This document shows positions 20,537 to 34,800 of a DNA stretch of 64,000 nucleotides, piece after piece. The stretch covers positions 69,637,835 to 69,701,834 of the forward strand of contig CM054178.1 in NCBI GenBank assembly GCA_028829895.1, read 5' to 3'. The stretch comes from Sinotaia quadrata (lineage: Eukaryota > Mollusca > Gastropoda > Architaenioglossa > Viviparidae). Both the position numbers and the translations under genes were made by a program. Within the stretch, counting starts at the first letter, position 1. Each line of letters starts with the position of its first letter. The notes beneath the pieces were generated by a model. The model was not told the DNA's origin, made no database searches, and was given only the letters and a program-made list of their open reading frames with translations.

Positions 20537-23500
20537 AAGTGTGTGTGGGGGGAAGCACCTTGCTGATTTTCTTAATGGAAGAGTTACCTGGCCATAGCAA
20601 GACATCTAACAGAAATACTTCAAAGCCAAGTATGGGATGAAATCTCTTTTCTCCTTTATATTCAATTTCTTGTGCATCTGTTATCTAATTGGATTGATAT
20701 TGTATTCAGCCAGCTTTCTTGCGGATTAAATACGCAAACATTCATGGAATTGTTTGAGCTGCATCAGTGATGAACAGTCTGTATGAGTTGCATTTCACAG
20801 GTGACTTTATTCCAGTCTTATGCTGAGAAATATTTTTATTTCTGGATTTGTGAAATGGAGGTGCTGTTGAAAAGACTAATCTTTGCCTTGAAAAAAATTA
20901 TGTGAGGACAAATTACAAATTTTATGATTTGACCAAATGTGCCAATAGATTAGATGCTGCTAAGTCTATCTCTTAAATATATGCCACAATTTCAAGATTC
21001 TTTTACTAAAAGAAAATAAATATCAATACACTTCTACACAAATTATTCTCTTATATGCTGAGTTTTATTTAAATTTTTACTAAAAATACTTATGAGCCTG
21101 CATTTATTTTTTAGGTCAATAAATGCAAGAATAGGAGACTTAATCTTTGCTCTTTAATTTTAACTTTACAGTTATTTAGAGAGTAAGAAAAAATAAATCC
21201 TGCTAACCTTTGACCATAAATTTAAGAAAATGGTTACATATATGGAATAAATTAATACAGATATCTTTGATATTATATGTATCTTGGATGTATATTTAGT
21301 TTCTGAAAACTCAACAGGGATGTGTGAAAATGTATGTACTGTTAGCATTTAATGTATAATATATACAGGACTGTAGATAAGATAACTATATCAGGCGCTT
21401 AACAGGAGAGCTGGTTTCTCCCTTGCACCTTCTTCCAGAACTTTGAACTCTGCCCTATAAACCTTGAAAAGAGTTGTGTGGTTACAATGAAGAAAATGAA
21501 TGATGTGCTTAGATAATGGAAGTGACAGTGACAATTTAACTAATAATATAAATAGGTATGTTAATTGAGAAAATCAATAATTATGTATTCTATTTTAAAC
21601 ATTGAAATATGTTTGCATTATTGAATATTGATTATATTTACAATGCAATTCAGTCATGAGTTTTGATTAAATGAGGTGATCAGCAACAGACTTTATCATT
21701 TCCTGAGGCATTGAATGTAAAGGATAGACTACCATTTTCTATACAATGCACATAATAAATAAACCTTTCAGTCAGTGCTTACTGATTACGTCAGTTATAA
21801 TTGCACCAGACATTAATGAACTGTATCTTTATTTATTTCACATGCGTGAAAATATACACAAACAGCATATAAACGTAATCAAACTTGTAGGATTTTTAAT
21901 TGATATTTCCTCCATACTGCACAGATGTTGTGTGTTGTGATTTAATTAAAAGGAAAATTTTATTTCTTTAGAGAAAAACTACAACAAAATGCCCAACAAC
22001 TTCAAGTACAGTATCTCAGACTTAGCCAATGTTATGGTTATGGCTGTGGTTTTACAGTTCCTGTGGCATTTATTGTTATGCAATGTTTGTTCAGTGCATT
22101 GTGCAGATTCACTTTTTTGTTTTAAATGAGCATCAGAAAACTAATAACAGCTACAGAATATCTATGCATCAGTATTCACGATATGCTGCTTAGAACTGGG
22201 ATGGTAATTATGTGCCAGTATTAAAACTTTTATCCTGGGAAGAAAAATAACTTTTGGAATTTGTGTGTATAAACTGTGTACTATTTACAAATTGAAATAT
22301 TTTATATGGAAACTTTTATAAGTGTGCTTGTGTGTTGTGATTGTCTTTCTTGGGTATACAGGAGGCACTTGTTATTTATGACTAATTTGGGAACTCACAG
22401 AAAACACCACTTCAAGTAACTGCTAACATACGAAATTATGTAAATGGGATTTTAACATGGACCAAGATATATCAGAATCATGAATATGTTTGAGTGTGTG
22501 TACAATATTATTTATTTTGTATTTAATTTTTTTAAAACAAAGAACATTAATTAGACATGAACAGTCTTAATAAATTATTTTAATGTATGTATTGGAGATT
22601 TATTTTAGTTTTAAAATGGAAGTGTTGAGAATAAGACAAACAGGGGAGGACATTGCAAGAAAATTAGATATAGCAAGCAGAGCAGTGGGGAGGGGTGGTA
22701 ATTGCCAACTTCAAGTGCTTTAGTAAGTTAATGGTTTTTGTTTCTTTCCTTGCACACTCTGCAAAATGGTATGAATCGAAATTTCTCAGATCTGAAGAGC
22801 AATTTCTACCCATGGTCATGTCTCCAACAATTTTACAAAACTATATAACTTGTATACTTCCTCTTATACATAGAACCTCTAGAAATTCATTTCTGTATAT
22901 ATGGTTGTAACATGTGCAATACATTTTTAACACAATCACCAAGCAACAGCAGAAGACCTCAAGTGCATAGTGTACTGGTTGTTACAAGCACTGGACTGAA
23001 TGTGCTTGCATTAGTGCAAGTTGTGCTATAAATGAGAGAATGGAATAGTCATGTCCATGAATGTAATGTTTGTAAGTGCATGGAATTATGGCTTAGAGTT
23101 CTTACAAAATACAACCCCCATATATGCAGGGAAATACATGACTGGGACTAAGATAATGGAGACCACCATCTATCCATTTCCATTTAGGATTCCAGCTTGA
23201 TCCATCAAAATGGCTTGCATAAGTGCTGTATTTTTGTTGTTTGTGTTTATAACTAATTCTATTTGAAGTGTTCATATTGAAGAATGGTGGTTGGGGTAAT
23301 GACTTAAACTTTACCTGCAGACTTTGTAAAATAAAATAAAATCTTGCTATTACCAAAAAATATTTGTATGTGTATAAGAAAACAATATATGTTAAGTTTT
23401 CTGGAAACAAAAATTCTGAACATATTTATTTTTTTAAAAGCAAAAACGAAGTTGATTTGTTAAAAATTAGTACTCTTTGAAATCATGTGAAACCACAAAT

Positions 23501-26500
23501 GCACAAGATTATAGGTGCTGTGTGCTACATTATGTTTAATGTATTGACATCCTAAGGCATTTATATGTAAGAGTTGAAACAGTTTATGTTGCTCACACTA
23601 CATTATAGTTTTGTGTGCCTGTGGCTAAGACTTTCATAAGTGATTTGTAATTTGACCTTAGATTGTTTGATTGTTTTTCTTGAGAATTTTTATTTTCATT
23701 AATTTTTTAAAATTATATTTGTTGGCACAAACAGATGGTTTGTGTTTGTTATGTTTGATAGAAAATATCTTTAATTAATTGTTTACAAGAAATAATTTAA
23801 ATAGCTCTTTTAAGTGTTGTTTAATTATTAAGCTCTTTAGAGAAGCAGTTTATTTAGCAGACGAGAATTGTGATAAATGTTTTGTCTAAATTAAGAAAGA
23901 AATTATATGAAAAATATAAGTAACTAAGTTATAAACTATTACAAAATTCTTTCTTCAACCTTAGAAAATCATGCTGAAATATTTTCTTTCTTAACTATTT
24001 ATGAACACACATATTTCTTTTCTGTGTAAATCCTATCATGTAACAACAACAATTTTTTTTTCAGTTTATATAAAGTATTAAATATTTGTAATTAATATAT
24101 AAAACCCATTCTTTATGTTTTACTTTAAACTTTTTAATTGAAAACTTTGAAATATAGATTGAATATATGGTGCAATTAACTCTCAGTATTTTTACACAAC
24201 TTTGCATTAAATTTGAAGGTGTAAAGTTTAAAAATAAATTATATGTACAATATGCAGAATTGAGATGACTAGCTATTTGACTGATAGTTGACAGTTTGAT
24301 TTAAATAAACAAGTTGTGTTTTGTACTTGAAGTTTTTACGTATGGGAGGTTTCAATACTTTACAGAAATAACGCTCTGCACTTAATCAGTATGCAAAATT
24401 AAATCATACCTAAAATATAAACATTGAATTATTTGGGATGATTTAAAGAGAGGGTATATAATCTGTTCTTTTTATTGAAAATTATGTTAACTGTTTTATC
24501 ACAGATTTAAAACATAAACATTAAAATAAACATAGAGTTTTGATATCTTTAAACAAACTAAAGTACTTTTTTGTTAGTATATATGAAACTGTTTTCAAAA
24601 TTATTTGAAATAGATAATTAATTAATTAATTTCTTTATATAGCATTAATTAATTACTTCTCTTAGTATATTTTGTATACATACTGTTTTAAAAGCACAAT
24701 AGTCCAAGTTATTTATTTGATTCCCTGCCCTTTTGACCTCAGATATCACAGTAAGCTTAATGAAATAGTCAAGTTTGTTCTTTTTGTCATTTTCATCTGC
24801 ATAAAGATAAACTAAGGAACAAAGACTTGCATAATTTGGATTGTTTTTTGCAGGCACATAGGTATGTCATTAAAACTTTATAATGAAGAAAATGTGGCTG
24901 AGTGAGTTAATATATTGTATCAGTGTACTGTCATTTGGATACAAATACTAATAATGTAATATTTGTGCTATGGATATCAACAAAATTCTTAGTCAGACGG
25001 GATGCTTGGTCCTTCTAGCTCATATGCTTAGCATATTTAGGTAAGGTGCTGATATTCTTCTTGCAAACTATTCAAGTTTTGGAAAAATTATGTCAAGATG
25101 TAGATTTTTCCCCATGTATCAATCATATTTAATCTCATGTTTTAGAAGCCCCATCCACTTCTCAGGCTTGTGAGATGAATCATTTCATAAACTATCAGTA
25201 AAAACAGAGACCATGCCTATAAGCAAATGTGTGTGCCTTGTAATCAAGACAGTTTCAGATGCAATAATTTGTTTTGTAAATATTTAATAATTTGACAGTT
25301 TGTAAAAGTGATGTTTGTGTGTGTAAAATCTTTGGTTATTTGAATACATATATCAATTCAGATAAAATTTACACAGCAATACAATAATAGCATCACGTTA
25401 GTTATTTACATATTTGTAAATTGTAAACAAACTAAAATTAATGTGATTATTTAATCAATTTAGAATAATTGGCACATATCAACTCAAAACAGTAAATTGT
25501 ATATATTAAAAATAATCTTAAAGTCACTTTAAAAATAAAAACACCTTATGCTTAAGAGTACATATGATTGAAATACTGGATATGATAATTAGGAAAACAC
25601 AATATTACATTATCTTTTCATGTCATATGTTATGGGATTATTATAATATAGCTAAGTTTCTGTTTGAGCTTAATAAATTTTAATTTTAATTATAAATATA
25701 TTTGAGTTTTTAAAAATTAAAAAGAAGTATTTTTTAACACAGAGTTAATGCCTGCTTTTTTCTTTATTATTACTAATTTTAATTTTCTTGAATAGGATTA
25801 ATTTTAAAATTAAATTAGTATATAAAACACAAATATAAAAACCCAACCCACAATCCTGGCTAAGAATAAGACAGGAGAAAAGAAGTCTGGGCAGTTTTAA
25901 GTACATGCAATATTTAAGTCTTTGCCTAGTCATTGATTGTATGTGCATCAGAGTTGTAAACTTTGACCCTTTTGTCAATGCTAATATTTCTCACAAGGTA
26001 CTTCCTGCAAGTTGTTCCCACCACAAGAGATGGGTAATGCACAAACCAATCAATCAAAATTTGTGGCTACCCATTTACAAGTATTCATTTTAATCTTATT
26101 CATTTGTGATAATTACTGTTCATGCGAAAGACAACATTTATACATTTGGCTGGGTGTGTACAGCAAGGATAAGGTGGTGAAAATGTGCTTAACTGAGTTT
26201 ATGAGCTGGACCTAGTCTATAAAGTGACCAAACCTTTAAACTGTACTAAATCCATGCAGGTGTTTTTTTCCTTCCTTCAGGGTTTTTTTTTTTTTGCAAG
26301 ACTGTGTTAAACCTACAGGCTTTTGGCTTTGAATGCAGTGATGGAGTGAATCCTCCAGAATTTTGATATTAAAGGTTATTTAGTCTAAGGGCTTTTTCTT
26401 TATACTGCTGGTTTGAATGTTATCTTCAGAAGTATATGTATTCTTTTGTTTTCTGATATTCTTTGCAAAGCAATTAAGCAGTGATATTCATTTCAAAGAA

Positions 26501-29500
26501 TTGACACTCACATTATAATTGTACTAAAATTGAACATATATTGGAATTTTTGTTGTGTTTTGTTGTTTGTTCAGTCTCTCTGAACAATGCCTTTGATTAT
26601 GAAAATATTGCAATAGAAGTCATGCATGAATTTGCTCACATTTATAATAATTGTAAATGCTCAAAAATGATGTTAAACTGAGAAAGTAGCTTGTCAAAGG
26701 TTAAAAAAAATTCTTGTTTTTACCTAAATTGTTTACAGCCTACACTAATTTGTACATGAAAATATGAATTTTGTACATGTATTTTTTCTCTAGAGATTTT
26801 TCAACCCCAAAATTATATATATATATTATTTTAAATAACAGTTTCTGATTTGTTTAAAATTTACAATGTTTTGTTGATTAGTATATTGAAGTGTAATATG
26901 TAATAATTATTTGCATATTAAGATATCACTGGTTGTGTGTGAAATTTATTATTAAACTAGGTTAGGTTGTGTTTATTTTTGGTCAAAAAGCATTCAAACC
27001 AGTGTGTCTTTATATACAAGTTTAGTTGATAACTTAAAGGGATGCTCAGGCCAAGTTAAATGTTTTCTACAAGTGATTATAAAAGGTGCATTTAGCTGGC
27101 TATTTAAAGCAATGTTCAAACTGACATCACCAAGTTGAGCAACCTTTTTCTTCTGATAAAAGATCACATCTGTAATTTATTTTTTTATGATCACTTGAAA
27201 AAATAAAAATAAATAATAGTATAATAATAAGAGATGATTCTTGTATGCTTTATTTTTATCTGCACTAAGATATCGAAACATTGACTTTCAACACAAAACC
27301 TGCCTTTAAAATTTTATTTCTCTTTTTGAGCCACCAGCTCTGCAAACAACTTCACTTATGTTTATTAAAAGTATATATTTGGGAAAGTGTTGTACTTTGT
27401 GCAGGTTTAAAATAGACACACACTCAGATACCAACACACACATATACAAAGAAAAGAATATTTAATATTCTTTTAAACTAGAACAAGATCTCTAATAAAT
27501 TTATATTGTGCTTGAGTTTAACACATTTAGAAATAGTTTGAATATTTGAAAATGTAAATAATCACCCCCTCCCCCTATCTTTGATACTGAAAATTTTAAA
27601 GCAACATTTAAAATATCTTCTTTAATTATGTGGTAAAATATGGTGTGCATTGATGTATAAATATCATTTTTGTACAGTTTTTTTTATGAAGTACAGGAAT
27701 GCTTTGGAAACATTTCTAAAGTACAACTCCCAAAGTCAAAAGAATGCTTTAATCAGGTCACTTTATAGGAATTAAGAAAGAAGAAATATATATTCCTGCA
27801 TGTTTTTTGTTTGTTTTATTTTTTGCTCTCCACATACATAAAACATTTATAATGGCTTGGTTTCATATATGATGTTGGATTAATTGTGATATTTAGGTTC
27901 ATACACTACATATGTAAAGTGTCTTGGTATGATTTGTTTCTTTGTTGGTGTTTGGTTTTAATTTTGATTGTTTATTGAGAATAAGTAGATTCAGTGCTTT
28001 AACATTTTGAAGGAATGTTAAAGTGTTGAATCACATGTGCACACCGCACACACACATCTACACAGAGATGTGCAAATGACAATGATGTTACCTGTAAAGT
28101 TTTATAGTCTTTTCATTAGATTTCTTAATCCAATGTAAATACATACATTTATGAGAACTTAAAAAATATACAAACATGATATTTTTTGTAATATATATAT
28201 ATAATTATATATATCCCCCTCCCCCTTTTGCAGATCTGCAAACAGTTTTCTTGATGACAGGTCATTCACATAGTATTTTATTACAATATGAATGTTAATG
28301 ATTTTATGTAATGTATTCATACACATTTTATCCTGTCTCCAACAAATATAGTTTACTTTCAGTGTATTGGGATGGACCTGGTCACTGTAAATAAAAGCAA
28401 AAGACATGTTATTTGCTGCCTCTATTTAGATAAAATAGATGCATAAGAAAAATGTGTGTGTGTATGTGTGTGTATGATGTGTGCAAGTGTGAGTCCAGAA
28501 TTAAAATTATTATAACAATTTAGGTCACTGTATAAGCAAATATTTACTTTGCTTGTCTGATTCATACTCAAATTCTTTAGCACTTTGATAATTTTAGAAC
28601 TTTATACACTCTGCATTTCTTATGCCTAAGTGCAAAAAAAATAATTTATATTATTGTATGATTAATATTTTAATCTGTATCTAACCCTCCACTTTAAATC
28701 TGACAGATACACAATTAAAACACAAATTTACAATATTTGCCACATCCATTCCATATGTAAATCTCAACACTTTTATTCAAGTGGGTTTTATTATCCTTAT
28801 TATAATGAATCTTGATTCTTTTATTTAAAATATAAAATATTGTATTTCTCACTTCTGGAAATTATTAGTAATTTTTATATTATTAGTGTAAAAGAATAAC
28901 TCACTGTATTATATTGTTAAAAACAAAGTAATTTAACACTCTTCAACGGAGGTGGTTGTATGGTTATAAAGATTGCTAGTACTTATTTTGTGTCTATTTA
29001 ATAAAACATCATTCTGAAAAATGGTTTCAGAAACTGAAGAGCTGCATTCACAAAAAGAAACTGTGTGTGCATGCATATTTCCAATAAACAATGCAAAATT
29101 ACAGAATATCTATAATTTTATTGCTTGTAAGATATCTTAAAAAATTATCCATAAAATTATATCTTTTAATACAAAACACAACAACAAAGAAAAATAGAAC
29201 CCAATATTACGACACTGCAAACATTAAAAAAGTTGCATATCCAACAAATTAGGCAATGTTTACATATTTTAATACTTAGTTATTTTTTTAATATTTTTGC
29301 CACATGGGCAGAAATGAATACTGATAAGTAAGTAATACTTTTCCCACTCATTACTGATATTAAATACATCAGCAATGTACTTGAGCAAATTGTGCATAAG
29401 CAAGATATGTCTGCAGTAAAATGTTTACATTAAAGACATACAACCATAATAAACTTTTTACTAGCTGGCCAGTCAAGGGTTTTAAAATGAGGTACTTTAA

Positions 29501-31580
29501 CAATAAAAGGCCTTAACGTCAAAAAAGTGCAAAAAATTATTTTTAAGTAGTTTGAGAGTTTGAGTCAAATAAAGGTGCATTTTCTCATATTTTATACTTA
29601 TTTTCCTTAAAATGACTATGTTATTAAGTAATGACTTAACAGAAAAATTACTAAGAGAGTTTGAGTTATAAAAAACATATACATATTTTCTATCAAGACC
29701 ACAATATTTTAAAAGTGATATAACAACAGTAATTTTTTTTTAACCCACAGCTAATACTTAATAGTAAATATAAAGTTCACACCACTCTTGAAAAAACATA
29801 TTGCACAATCAAATCACATAGTGGCTGGGCGGTTTAAAACAACAAAATCACAATCATTTAGTTATTATACATAAGTTAAAATATATTGTAAATTAAAAAA
29901 TAAATAAATACTCACACAGATCCAATAAAGATAAACAATTCCACCCTTTCCTAACACAGCAACATGCACACACACATATGATTCAAGCACTTGCGAATAA
30001 AAAGAAATAAAATAAAATAAAATTTTTTTTTAAAAAGTGAAAATAAACTGCAGTTTCAGTGGAAAAGGAAAATGTCAAAACAGAATTAAATACAGTTATT
30101 TTTCAAACTAATTTAATAATATATTTTAGTTCCTGAAATTAACATCTCCTGCTTTCAATGGAAAGGCAGGAAAAAATTTTGTGATGCAAAATAGCAATTT
30201 TCACATTTAACAGAATTTACTAATGAATATTTGTCATTAGTAATTTAGTTATTTTAACTTCTAGAAAACGCTATATGTAAAATGTTTTTGTATATGTTCA
30301 CTGTAGGTCTAAGTTAATATTTAAACAGATTATATACAATTACATTGTAAATAAAGTTCATTGTAAGATATTAAATCAGATAATGGCATTTTGATTTTGT
30401 TGAAACTGACAAAGTGCATTCATAAAGATGTGTATAGGTATGAAACTTTCAGTAGCCATATATTTTCCAATCATAAGCTTAACAACTAGATGTTTACAAA
30501 GATTTCTGAGAAATTCAGAAGATTGTCAGACAATGTGTTCAAATGATTTTAAAATTAGAAATTTGTCTCTCTCTATATATATAGTGGTATAAAAATATAA
30601 ATTTGTAACATTAGTTTTACACAAAAAGACACCATTGGCAAAAGATAAAACTATTAAAAGTACAAAACCATTAATAGTCCAAATAAAGAGAAAAGAATTA
30701 ATGTTCAATGATACTTAATAAACAAATGTATTCATGAATAATTAGTGTCCTAGACGTTACTTGTGAAAAGGAAAGAATCTCCATAAATGATAAGCTTGTC
30801 CAAAAAGTAGTAAATGTCAAAATAAATTATTCAGCCAGTTTCAAATTTTTTAAAACTCTTTCTGTGCCTAATGATTTAACATGGTTGCATCAACTTTCAG
30901 TCCTGAATGTAAGAGATACAAAGTTAACTCTTAAAATATAGAATTATAAAAGTTACAATTTTTTAATTTTTGAAAATAAAGAAAAGAAATATCAACCAAG
31001 TATATAGGAGTCACTTTTACATTTATAACAAAAATAAAACTACTGAAAAACTGTTGCAGGTTTCTCTTACAATATCCATATAATTAATAAAACTGTTTTT
31101 AAAAAATAGTAATGAAACAAGAAAGAACTTAATTTTTGCACTAGCATAGAGAGAGTTAAATCTAAAAACAGGACCCCTTTTCCTTTAGCTGAAGAAATAT
31201 ATATATCTTTGTCTGTAAAGATCTGAAATATATTTGTATAAAGAAATAAAATGTGTTTCATAGATGATGTCCAAGTATTTAGAAGAAAGTTGCTGTTAAA
31301 AAATATCCCCCAGCAATATTCATCAATAGCTAATGTAAAGTATAAAAAAATATTAAGAAGAACACATCTTAACTAGATTTTTATTTTACAAATTTCTGTC
31401 AAAGATGTGTCTTTACACCCCAAAACAGCCAAAATAAAAATATTTTGTTAAAAGCAACACTCTCCACAGTTATATCCAATTCATTTTTTAAAAATTCAAT
31501 TATATCCCTTTTATTTAAAAACAAAACAAAGCTAAAGAACTTTTTATCTTTCAACATAAGATCACCATATTTTCAGCTGA
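20537..31580. other. AT-rich region between two convergent genes
   Basis: Eleven kilobases separate the stop codons of the ZNF704-like gene (+) and the THEG-like gene (-). No exon, RNA gene or transposon end is recognisable. The left part probably includes the 3' untranslated region of the transcription factor: AATAAA occurs at 21015-21020, 21118-21123 and repeatedly further on, and TGTAAATA (Pumilio-type) boxes are scattered in it. On the minus strand an AATAAA at 31515-31510 lies 66 bases beyond the THEG-like stop and is a likely polyadenylation signal. Poly-T and TA runs are common. Confidence 0.55.
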
Positions 31581-31811
31581 TTAAATTATTTTTTTCTGCT
31601 TTACTTTACGTGGGATGGGTGCACTAAGCAATTCTAAACGTGGAGTAACTCTAGCCTTCCGTGCAGCTGAAGACACCTTGTATGGATCATAGTCATCTCT
31701 GATTAATGCACGGCTGAGTGGACGAGATAGCTGTTGCAAACGTAAAGATGCAATAGACTTCAATGCACTCTCTGATACAGGCCACTGGACAGGTTTCTCC
31801 CCCTTGAATTC
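31581..31811 (-). CDS. SPMAP2: THEG-like exon 6 (last)
   Basis: Acceptor AAAATCAG opens a 77-codon exon including the stop. It encodes KPVQWPVSESALK, SLRLQQLSRP and RLELLSAPIPRKVK, i.e. two further THEG repeats and a basic tail. Confidence 0.88.
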   Translation of the reverse strand, partial: EFKGEKPVQWPVSESALKSIASLRLQQLSRPLSRALIRDDYDPYKVSSAARKARVTPRLELLSAPIPRKVKQKKII

Positions 31812-34800
31812 CTGATTTTAAAAAAAAAAACAATCCAAACAATATGTGAACAATATATTGGAGGAGAAAAGTTAAATGCCTCATTTGTTGAAAGCAATCT
31901 ATAAATTTGCAGATGTAAAGTTCTAAATATTATTTACAAATAAATGCAAACTACACATATAATAATAATAATAATAGAATACATCAAATGAGCCTGTTTA
32001 CCAAAATATTATTAACACTTTTATTTGGAAACTTTTAGAAATTGAAAAATAAACACTACATGCATTTTGTATGAAAATGATTTTAATTCCTTAATAAGCA
32101 CAGAGAACACCTGATGGATTTTAATTCTTTAATATACAACACATAAAACTGTAAGTTCACATATTAATAAAATGTAAGTAGGCTGAACATATGGTACTTG
32201 CAGTTATGTTATTATAATAGTCAAAATTGGAAAAACAAATCTTTTTTAAAAGCACCAAAAGCACTAAATAAAGTACATGATACTATGATTATCAATACAT
32301 TACTTCATACAGACAAAATGTGTTATTACTCACATATATGCACATGCACATATCTCATATGAGATTAATAATTATAAACTGTCACATTGTGATTAATGAC
32401 ACTTTGGTTAGTTGGTTGCAATGTTTGTTATCACATAGTAACTGAATTGCCTGTAGACACAGACTGCTTGTCTGTCTGTGATGGCTTTGTGTCACTGACA
32501 AATTGCAGATCTATGATAACTTGTAAAATATTCAGTACAATTAAAGACAAACCATCATCCAAATATGCATTGCTAATTAGAAATGCCACTATGTTCTCAA
32601 GTGAGAAAAAATCACATCTCAACACTTCATTGATTTTAGACCATATGGTACATTTTCACTTGTATAAGATTAATTGTTACATTATTAAAATAGTACAATG
32701 TCACTATACTGGTTACAGTATAAGACAGCTAAAAAATGTGAGGTAATCTGAGAAGTGATGAAAATGTTTACTAAATTCAATATTTACTATCAAACTAATG
32801 ATAATAGTTTTATCACATGCCTCCATCCCCTTCCCCATACCACTGTTTTAGAACTTTATGAACAAAGCTCAGCTGTTTTGCTACAATACTATTGGTATGA
32901 AATGAAATCATACTTTTGGATAGTTCTTGTGTTCTGCAAGCTTCTCCAGTCTCTCTGTGGCACGACCTTTCAAAGCTGGTGCTGGAACATGAAAGTACTC
33001 TCCCCACTCTGACTCATATGCTTCAAACTGATTTACTCTTTTCTTAGGGATAGCCAGATACTCAATTCGAGGTGAGGCACTTGCAAATCTGGCTCCACTT
33101 GTTGTTTTCATGTAAGGAGAACGATCCATTTGGTAATCAGGGTGTAAGTGTTTGGGCTGTCCAAGCTCTGCAATACGCTCTGATGCATGAGCAGTCTGAG
33201 CCTTTCTGCTCACTGGCCAGACTGGTGTCTCTCTAAAATGTAAAATGTTACAAAACTGAAGCATGTCATTTTCAAAATATGACAGACAGAATTTGATATT
33301 TTTACTGGTAAAAAAATCATGACAGGCATTATTACTTTCAGCTTGATTTATTGTTCAGTACATTTTGACTGTCTAAATAATGCTAAATATATGTTCATAG
33401 TAAACTTTTAAAAAACCTAGTCAAATGTAAAATAGACATTGGCCCCTGTGAGGATATTAAAACAAATTATGTATTTTTGATAACCTTTTTTCTTCTTATT
33501 AATTGTTTCTTTTATATACAGGTTTTCCCCGGTCTCGCATATTTATCATGAAAGCTTCCGTTAAGGATTATGCTTAAAGGCTGAAGAAATGCCTGTTTAC
33601 ACGTTTAGAGAATATGGGCCAGGTCACAGGTGAAGGACAGAGTGAGAATCAGATACTAACCACCCATATATGGTCATTTGTTTTCTGTGCAATGATGTAG
33701 CGCTAAATTGTTAGTTGACCTTCATTTCACTGATAAAACTACCTGAATGAATTGGCAAGGGTTAGACACGCAGACCAGAGATAGTGCCCACATGCCAAGG
33801 GTGAAGTTGCGTCCACCATTATGACTGTGCCTAAGAACACATAGTGGTAATATGCTTGATTTTCCTAGACTGTATTTTTCTATGTAAAATTGATATACCC
33901 TGTATTTTGTAGTATAAATGTTGTGTAGAATATTCTTGTAATTTTGATGATGTTAAAACTAATATATTTTCCTACAGAAGCTATGTGGTGTTAGCGATGT
34001 TACCTTGTAAAATGATGGAGAGAATTACCCCATGTATACAACTGTATTTCCATTGATTAATTGTTATCACTGGAGAGTTAACAAGTTGACACACGTTGCG
34101 TGAGTCACTAGCTAAATTACATTATAACAGTAACTGTATATAATGAAGGAAATATATATAATAAAGATTTTATACCTTTGAAATGTTTATGTGATTTAAC
34201 TGTGAATTAGCTAAAGCTAATTAGTGGAATTGTAAAGAGTGATTATCACTGCCACCACGAAGCCCATATAATTACTATAACCACACAAGGCTGTAAAATG
34301 TTAAATTTATTCATTCCAGCCGGTCTCGAGTTTCATTCGCACCGACTGCTAAAATACTGTACTTGATATTGGAGTCTGGTTTTACTAGGCGTGGAACTCA
34401 GAACAAATCGCTGAGCGAGCAACTCGTGTTGAGCCTTTACCATTGCCTGCCTGAACTGCGAGGGATTGCCAAGGTCATCAGCGTGCGTCAAATGAACAAC
34501 ATACTATGTCCCACTAGACAATATTAGAAAGATAAGTTCCAGAACAAATCAGAAACAGACTCTTAGGGTGTGGACAGTAAACTGACTTATCGGGTCGTGT
34601 GATATCATTCTGTTAATCGTGGAAATCAAATTGTTCATTTTCTTGTATCAAATTTAATTTTATTGTTATTAAATTTTATTGTTAATTCTCTTATTGTTAT
34701 CTCACCATGTTGTTACATAAGTGTATATAACTGACCATGATTTGCTAACTAGGGGCTAGAGCCAGGAATAAAGAATTATAAATATTAATCTATAAATAAA

